Shown here one piece after another: positions 5,598 through 9,284 of a DNA stretch of 9,284 bases (positions within the stretch are counted from its first letter, which is position 1; the number at the start of each line of letters is the position of its first letter). The position numbers and the translations under genes were made by a program. Source of the DNA: Candidatus Aminicenantota bacterium (GTDB lineage Bacteria; Acidobacteriota; Aminicenantia; Aminicenantales; Saccharicenantaceae); the NCBI GenBank assembly GCA_022867105.1, contig JALHVH010000021.1, positions 1 to 9,284 on the forward strand, given 5' to 3'. Below the pieces are notes generated by a model, which was not told the origin of the DNA, made no database searches, and saw nothing but the letters and a program-made list of their open reading frames with translations.

Positions 5598-6698
5598 TTA
5601 GACATCGACCTCCGCACAGCGGATGCCGCGCGGGTTGAAACACTTGTTGCAGGATATGCATTCGGACGAAGTGACTTCGCCCTCCCGGAACCTATGGACG
5701 AGATGAGGGTCCCGGATGAAGGGGCGGCTCATCGAGATCATGTCGACCCAGCTTTCCGAAACGAACTTTTCGGCGACGGCCAGCGTCCGGATCCCTCCCA
5801 GGCCTGAGACCGGGATATGAACGGCTTTCTTGATGGCCGCGGCATTCTCGACGAAGTATCCTTCCTGGTCCTCGGAACGAAGTCCCTGCCAAACCGATCC
5901 CTTGCCGGCTTCGGTCATTCCGCCGCTCACTTCGATCGCGTCAAGGCCTTCAGCGTCCAGGATGCGGGAGATCTCGACGCTCTCACCGGGGGTCAGACCC
6001 CTTTCCAGAAAGTCGGTCGAATTCAGTTTAGCTATCACGGGGAAATCCGGCCCTGTCGCGTCCTTGATCCCCCGGATGATCTCGACGACCACCCGGGCGC
6101 GGTTTTCAAGCGGACCTCCCCACTCGTCTCGGCGGCGGTTCGTATGGGGCGAGAGGAAGCTTGAAAGGAGATAGCCATGGGCCGCGTGGACCTGGACACC
6201 GTCGAATCCTGCCCAACGGACGCGGCGGGCGGCGGCGATGAAGTCGTGAATGAGGTTCTTGACCTCGGCCGGCGTCATCTCCCTTGGCATGGACCTGGAG
6301 GACGGGTCATAGACGGCGGAAGGGGAGACCGGCACCGAGCCGCAGTCTTTTTTCTTCGTCTGGCGTCCGGCGTGGGCCAGCTGGATGAAGATCTTCGAAG
6401 GATGCTTGTGGACGGCTTCCGCGATCCTGGCCAGGCCCGGGACAAAGCGGTCATCGTGGATGGCGATCTGCCGGGGGCTCGCCTTGCCCGAGGGCTGGAC
6501 GTAGGCGTGTCCCGTGATGATCAACCCGACCTCGCCCTCGGCCAGCTCTTCGAAAAGTCCGACCTGCCGGTCCGTGATGGACCCGTCGTCCTTGGCCATG
6601 TAATCATTCGTCGCGGAACGGACGAACCGATTGGGCACGGTCACGCGGCCGACGTCGATGGGGGTCAGGAGGATGGAAGCGGTATTCTTATCGTTCAT
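5598..6698 (-). CDS. NADH:flavin oxidoreductase, Old Yellow Enzyme family
   Basis: The 366-residue protein is a TIM-barrel FMN enzyme of the Old Yellow Enzyme family, which reduces activated C=C bonds using NAD(P)H. Visible family blocks are VPNRFVRSATNDYM (21-34), IQLAHAGRQ (105-113), GFDGVQVHAAHGYLLSSFLS (164-183) with the substrate-binding His pair H171/H174, RRRDEWGGPLENR (188-200), SGLGGI (298-303) and MSRPFIRDP (323-331). The C-terminus holds four cysteines (C347, C350, C353, C361) in CISCNKCFNPRGIRC, in the place where larger relatives such as 2,4-dienoyl-CoA reductase hold a [4Fe-4S] cluster; spacing differs from FadH and the C-terminal NAD domain is absent. I chose ATG 6698 because homology begins there; the frame extends to a TTG at 6803 without a ribosome site. 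No Shine-Dalgarno precedes 6698, but a -10-like TACAAT lies six bases upstream. Confidence 0.85.
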   Translation of the reverse strand: MNDKNTASILLTPIDVGRVTVPNRFVRSATNDYMAKDDGSITDRQVGLFEELAEGEVGLIITGHAYVQPSGKASPRQIAIHDDRFVPGLARIAEAVHKHPSKIFIQLAHAGRQTKKKDCGSVPVSPSAVYDPSSRSMPREMTPAEVKNLIHDFIAAARRVRWAGFDGVQVHAAHGYLLSSFLSPHTNRRRDEWGGPLENRARVVVEIIRGIKDATGPDFPVIAKLNSTDFLERGLTPGESVEISRILDAEGLDAIEVSGGMTEAGKGSVWQGLRSEDQEGYFVENAAAIKKAVHIPVSGLGGIRTLAVAEKFVSESWVDMISMSRPFIRDPHLVHRFREGEVTSSECISCNKCFNPRGIRCAEVDV

Positions 6699-6704
6699 GC
6701 TTCG

Positions 6705-6710
6705 ATTGTA
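6705..6710 (-). promoter_or_regulatory. -10 element suggesting a leaderless mRNA
   Basis: On the minus strand TACAAT (6710-6705) is followed by CGAAGC and then the ATG of the oxidoreductase (6698). With a -10 ending at -7, transcription would start at or next to the A of the start codon, giving a leaderless mRNA, consistent with the missing ribosome site. The -35 region (TGGAAT at 17 bases) is weak. Confidence 0.4.
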
Positions 6711-6736
6711 TAGGAATCCTGCCGCCCATTCCAGGC

Positions 6737-6764
6737 TTGACTTTGTTCCTCCCTTTGTCATAGA
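6737..6764 (+). promoter_or_regulatory. Candidate promoter of the deacylase operon
   Basis: TTGACT (6737-6742) matches five of six -35 bases, but the best -10 after 16 bases is a poor CATAGA (6759-6764). It lies in the 140-base gap between divergent genes and would leave a leader of about 70 bases before the GTG at 6839. Confidence 0.3.
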
Positions 6765-6838
6765 AAGGGGCCGGGCGTCAAGCTCGATGATCTCTATGGG
6801 CAAATGCGATAAGCGATTCGAAGGACAGGGATGCGACG

Positions 6839-7330
6839 GTGAATGAGATCGAAAGGGAGGTCATCGAGGCGCTGGACAAGCTGGGAATCTCCTATGCTCG
6901 TCATGAACACCCGCCGGTGTCCACGGTTGAGGAAGCCGAAAAATATTGGGGAGGCCTGCGCGGGGCGCATTGCAAGAACCTCTTCTTACGCAACAACCGC
7001 GGGAACTGCCATTACCTGGTCATCGTCGAGGCCTCCCGGAGGGTCGACCTCAAAGCGCTGACCTCAAAGCTCAACGAGGACCGGCTCAGCTTTGCCTCTC
7101 CCGGGCGTTTGATGAAATATCTTGGACTGGAGCCGGGCTCGGTATCACCTTTCGGACTCATCCATGACAAGGGCCGCGAGGTCCGGGTCATCGTGGACTT
7201 GGAGCTCAGGAGCGCCGCCGGTGTAAACTTCCACCCCAATGTCAACACGTCCACACTGGGACTGTCTTTTTCCGATTTCGAGGGATTCCTCGCCTGGTGC
7301 GGGAACCCCGTAGAATTCATCAACCTATGA
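6839..7330 (+). CDS. YbaK/ProX-type aminoacyl-tRNA deacylase
   Basis: The 163-residue protein is a stand-alone YbaK/EbsC domain of the ProX/PrdX type. These cytoplasmic enzymes hydrolyse mischarged tRNA, typically Ala or Cys wrongly attached to tRNA-Pro, and so back up prolyl-tRNA synthetase. Family features are GAHCKNLFLR (42-51) with the conserved Lys K46, the YLVIVEA strand (59-65), the loop GLEPGSVSPFGL (96-107) and FHPNVNTSTL (131-140), corresponding to the FHPxxNTAT motif of PrdX. Length is normal for the family. The start is GTG at 6839 with GGACAGGG at 6822-6829, a moderate and slightly distant ribosome site; the nearby ATGs are out of frame. It heads a run of four same-strand genes with gaps of 16 to 22 bases, though a tRNA editing enzyme has no evident link to the secreted proteins after it. 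Confidence 0.85.
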   Translation: MNEIEREVIEALDKLGISYARHEHPPVSTVEEAEKYWGGLRGAHCKNLFLRNNRGNCHYLVIVEASRRVDLKALTSKLNEDRLSFASPGRLMKYLGLEPGSVSPFGLIHDKGREVRVIVDLELRSAAGVNFHPNVNTSTLGLSFSDFEGFLAWCGNPVEFINL

Positions 7331-7346
7331 TCATCAGGAGGAACCC

Positions 7347-7778
7347 ATGAGAAAGATCGTCGGGATCGCCGTCCTCGTTCTTGTCTCGGCCTTTCTCTCC
7401 GGTCAGGTCCCGGAGCCCGAGCACGTCACGGTCCAGCACATCCTGATCGCGTTCCAGGGGACGATCCCGGACGCCGGGATCACCAGGAGCCTGACGGACG
7501 CGCAGAAACTGGCGCAGGAGCTCCTCATGAGGGCCCGGCAGGGGGAGGATTTCGACGCCCTGGTCAGGCAATACACCAACGACGCGTATCCCGGCATTTA
7601 CAGCATGGCCAACGCCGGCACGGCGCCGGACGCGGCGAACCAGGAATTCTCCCGCACCCGCATGGTCAAGGCCTTCGGCGACGTGGGCTTCGGACTCAAG
7701 GTCGGCGAGATCGGGATGGCGGTTTACGATCACGTGACAAGCAAGTATGGCTGGCACATCATCAAGCGGCTCAGGTAG
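7347..7778 (+). CDS. Secreted parvulin-type peptidyl-prolyl isomerase
   Basis: A 143-residue protein with an N-terminal signal peptide (MRK, then a hydrophobic stretch to about residue 19) and a single parvulin/rotamase domain. It should act outside the cytoplasmic membrane, helping exported proteins fold by cis-trans isomerisation of prolyl bonds. VQHILIAF (29-36) carries the first conserved His (H31), ARQGEDFDALVRQYTND (63-79) is the typical amphipathic helix, and AFGDVGFGLKVGEIG (109-123) with YGWHIIKRL (134-142, H137) forms the conserved end. The middle segment YPGIYSMANAG (81-91) replaces the usual Gly-Gly-Asp-Leu-Gly-Trp loop, so it belongs to a side branch. AGGAGG at 7336-7341 precedes the ATG. 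It begins 16 bases after the deacylase stop, consistent with co-transcription. Confidence 0.85.
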   Translation: MRKIVGIAVLVLVSAFLSGQVPEPEHVTVQHILIAFQGTIPDAGITRSLTDAQKLAQELLMRARQGEDFDALVRQYTNDAYPGIYSMANAGTAPDAANQEFSRTRMVKAFGDVGFGLKVGEIGMAVYDHVTSKYGWHIIKRLR

Positions 7779-7795
7779 GATATAGGAGGAGAATA

Positions 7796-8914
7796 ATGCT
7801 CGCGTTTCTTTTCGCGTTGCTGCTGGGCCAGGGGACGGGACTGGCGGATGAGCTGAAGGTCTCCGAACCGAAGGTTCCCTTCGATCCCCGTTTCTATGTC
7901 TGTTACAGGGTCCAGAAGCCCATCGTGCTCGACGGCAAGATCGATGACGCTTCCTGGAAAAAGGCGGAATGGACGGAAAGTTTCGTCGACATCGAAGGAG
8001 CGAACAAGCCCCGGCCGCGTTTTCGCACCCGGGTCAAGATGCTCTGGGACGACCGATACTTCTACATCGCCGCCGATCTTGAGGAACCGGCCGTCTGGGC
8101 GACACTCACGGAACGCGATTCGGTCGTGTATAACGACAACGACTTCGAGATCTTCATCGATCCGGACGGGGACACCCACAAGTACTGCGAGCTCGAGATG
8201 AATGCCCTTAACACGGTCTGGGACCTCCTGCTCCTCAAGCCCTATCGGGACGATATTGATGCAGCCGTCAACGCCTGGGACATCCGGGGGCTCAAAACGG
8301 CCGTATCCGTCAACGGGACGATCAATAACCCGAAGGACAAGGACAAAGGCTGGACCTTGGAGGTCGCCATCCCCTGGGCCGTCCTCCGGGAACTCGCCCC
8401 GAAGAAAAAAGAACTCCCCGACTCCGGCGACCAGTGGAGGGTGAACTTTTCCCGGGTGGAATATAGCGTCATGACTGAAGACGGGCGCTACGCGAAGGCC
8501 AAGGAGCCGGCGAGCGGGATCCCCTATGCTGAAGATAATTGGACTTGGTCGCCCCAGGGCCTTATCAACGTTCATTACCCGGAGATGTGGGGCTTCGTCC
8601 AGTTCTCCGCCAAGGTCGTCGGCAAAGGGGAGGAGCTTTTCGCCGACGCCTTCGAAGAACCCGTCAAGTGGGCCTTGCGCAAGATCTACTACAGGGAACG
8701 GGCCTATCGGGACGCAAACGGTTCTTTCACGACCGACCTCGCCGCGCTGGGCCTCGGGTCCGATAAGGCGCTCAAGGTCAGCGGCTGGGGTTACCCACCC
8801 TTGATCCAGACGACCGAAGGGCTTTTCGAAGCGGTCTATAGAAATGAGGACGGCGCGAGCTGGCATATCCGTCAAGACGGCCTGGCCTGGAGATCGGAAG
8901 CCGCGGTCCGGTGA
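7796..8914 (+). CDS. Secreted carbohydrate-binding family 9-like protein
   Basis: The 372-residue protein starts with a short signal peptide (MLAFLFALLLGQG..LAD, about 18 residues) and then a CBM9-like beta-sandwich, a fold that binds plant polysaccharides or their chain ends. Typical blocks are VLDGKIDDASWKKAEW (44-59), VKMLWDDRYFYIAADLEEP (80-98), DNDFEIFIDPDGD (114-126), ELEMNALNTVWDLLL (132-146), GWTLEVAIPW (185-194) and WTWSPQGLINVHYPEMWGFVQF (249-270). No catalytic domain is visible, so binding rather than cleavage is expected. The last 90 residues form a separate segment in which ALRKIYYRERAYRDANG (293-309) and DLAALGL resemble the region after the helix in type IV pilin-like proteins. 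AGGAGGAG just before ATG 7796 fixes the start. It lies 17 bases after the isomerase gene. Confidence 0.82.
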   Translation: MLAFLFALLLGQGTGLADELKVSEPKVPFDPRFYVCYRVQKPIVLDGKIDDASWKKAEWTESFVDIEGANKPRPRFRTRVKMLWDDRYFYIAADLEEPAVWATLTERDSVVYNDNDFEIFIDPDGDTHKYCELEMNALNTVWDLLLLKPYRDDIDAAVNAWDIRGLKTAVSVNGTINNPKDKDKGWTLEVAIPWAVLRELAPKKKELPDSGDQWRVNFSRVEYSVMTEDGRYAKAKEPASGIPYAEDNWTWSPQGLINVHYPEMWGFVQFSAKVVGKGEELFADAFEEPVKWALRKIYYRERAYRDANGSFTTDLAALGLGSDKALKVSGWGYPPLIQTTEGLFEAVYRNEDGASWHIRQDGLAWRSEAAVR

Positions 8915-8936
8915 ATATGAGAAGGAGGAACGCACC

Positions 8937-9284
8937 ATGAAAAGACGCATCGGCCTTTGGATCATCCTGGGACTGTTCACAGTCGGGGCCGGGGCCGGTT
9001 TCGCCCAGGGGTTGCCCAAGGCCAAGCCGGAAGAGGTCGGGATGGCCTCGGGGCGGCTGGCGTTTCTCGACACGCTCATAAACGAGGCTTTGGCCCGCAA
9101 GGACTTTCCGGGCGCCGTTCTCCTAGTCGCCCGGAAGGGGAAAACCGTCTGGCGGAAGGCCTACGGGCAGAGCCAATGGGTCCCCGAAGGACGGCCCATG
9201 GACGCGAACATGATCTTCGATATGGCCTCTGTCACCAAGCCCGTGGCCACCGCGACGTCCATCATGATCCTCGTTGAGCGAGGC
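8937..9284 (+). CDS. Serine hydrolase, class C beta-lactamase-like (partial)
   Basis: This gene is cut by the right edge after 116 codons. It opens with a signal peptide (MKRR, then a hydrophobic core to about residue 20, with a plausible Ala-Gln cleavage region at GFAQG). The mature part matches the start of the beta-lactamase/penicillin-binding-protein family PF00144: PEEVGMASGRL (31-41), FPGAVLLVARKGK (57-69), and the active-site SxxK motif as SVTK (98-101), with S98 the acylated serine and K101 its base, inside the usual FDMASVTKPVATAT context. The later YxN motif lies beyond the window. Members include esterases, peptidases and true beta-lactamases, and the function cannot be told from this fragment. 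AAGGAGG (8922-8928) precedes ATG 8937, 22 bases after the CBM9-like gene, so it is the fourth gene of the apparent operon. Confidence 0.85.
   Translation, partial: MKRRIGLWIILGLFTVGAGAGFAQGLPKAKPEEVGMASGRLAFLDTLINEALARKDFPGAVLLVARKGKTVWRKAYGQSQWVPEGRPMDANMIFDMASVTKPVATATSIMILVERG

Noticed and set aside
6177..6713. Plus-strand frame of 178 codons across the flavin oxidoreductase
   Set aside because: It is antisense to the HAAHGYLLSSFLS and AHAGRQ blocks of the real gene and has no family resemblance.
6699..6803. N-terminal extension of the flavin oxidoreductase to TTG 6803
   Set aside because: The added 35 residues have no family similarity and no Shine-Dalgarno; homology starts right after ATG 6698, and a -10-like element lies in the extension.
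7730..9100. Long minus-strand open frame of 456 codons
   Set aside because: It is antisense to the CBM9-like gene, whose domain blocks, signal peptide and ribosome site are clear. Long antisense frames are expected where third positions are G/C-rich, and its translation shows no recognisable family.
1..9284. CRISPR array or toxin-antitoxin/defence cassette
   Set aside because: No regularly spaced direct repeats, cas-like genes, or recognisable toxin, nuclease or other defence domains were seen; the only exact repeat noted is the 15-base pair flanking the island.

Overview
The window looks like a piece of a GC-rich bacterial chromosome. Genes start with strong Shine-Dalgarno sequences (AAGGAG, AGGAGG) and prefer G or C at third codon positions. 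Secreted or Tat-exported carbohydrate-active proteins, a parvulin of the 'YPGIYSMAN' type and a CBM9-like protein would fit the Acidobacteriota/Aminicenantota or a similar heterotroph. That placement is an impression from gene content; no rRNA or other phylogenetic marker is present.

Layout, left to right. (1) At 2-1408 (+) lie a radical SAM protein with extra C-terminal cysteines and a small unrecognised protein of 93 residues, probably winged-helix. (2) At 1421-1476 two GC-rich hairpins separate these from a convergent fold-type IV (branched-chain-like) aminotransferase on the minus strand (1479-2567). (3) At about 2602-4431 is a compositional island. It holds an AT-rich gene for a multi-pass GT87-type (DUF2029) glycosyltransferase with its own promoter, a possible degraded minus-strand reading frame with TTGACA repeats on the left, and a G-rich tract with GGG every 9 bases on the right. 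An identical 15-base direct repeat (TGATTATACATCAGC) bounds the island. (4) At 4529-5590 (+) is a Tat-exported GH105-type glycoside hydrolase, converging with (5) an Old Yellow Enzyme family flavin oxidoreductase on the minus strand (5598-6698), which may be read from a leaderless mRNA. (6) From 6839 to the right edge (+) four closely spaced genes look like one operon: a YbaK/ProX-type aminoacyl-tRNA deacylase, a secreted parvulin-type prolyl isomerase, a secreted CBM9-like protein and a secreted class C beta-lactamase-like serine hydrolase cut by the window end.

Functionally the right half leans towards the cell envelope and polysaccharides (GH105, CBM9, serine hydrolase, foldase). The left half has enzymes without an obvious common pathway.

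The most interesting structural point is the island. If it is removed by joining the two 15-base repeats, the aminotransferase regains a promoter with a recognisable -35 (TTGGAT), a 17-base spacer and a perfect TATAAT. The aminotransferase and the GH105 gene would then be a compact divergent pair about 147 bases apart. This suggests that the glycosyltransferase gene was inserted into a divergent promoter region. No complete transposase or integrase is visible, so the mechanism is unknown. I found no CRISPR array, tRNA, rRNA or convincing new multi-gene defence system.
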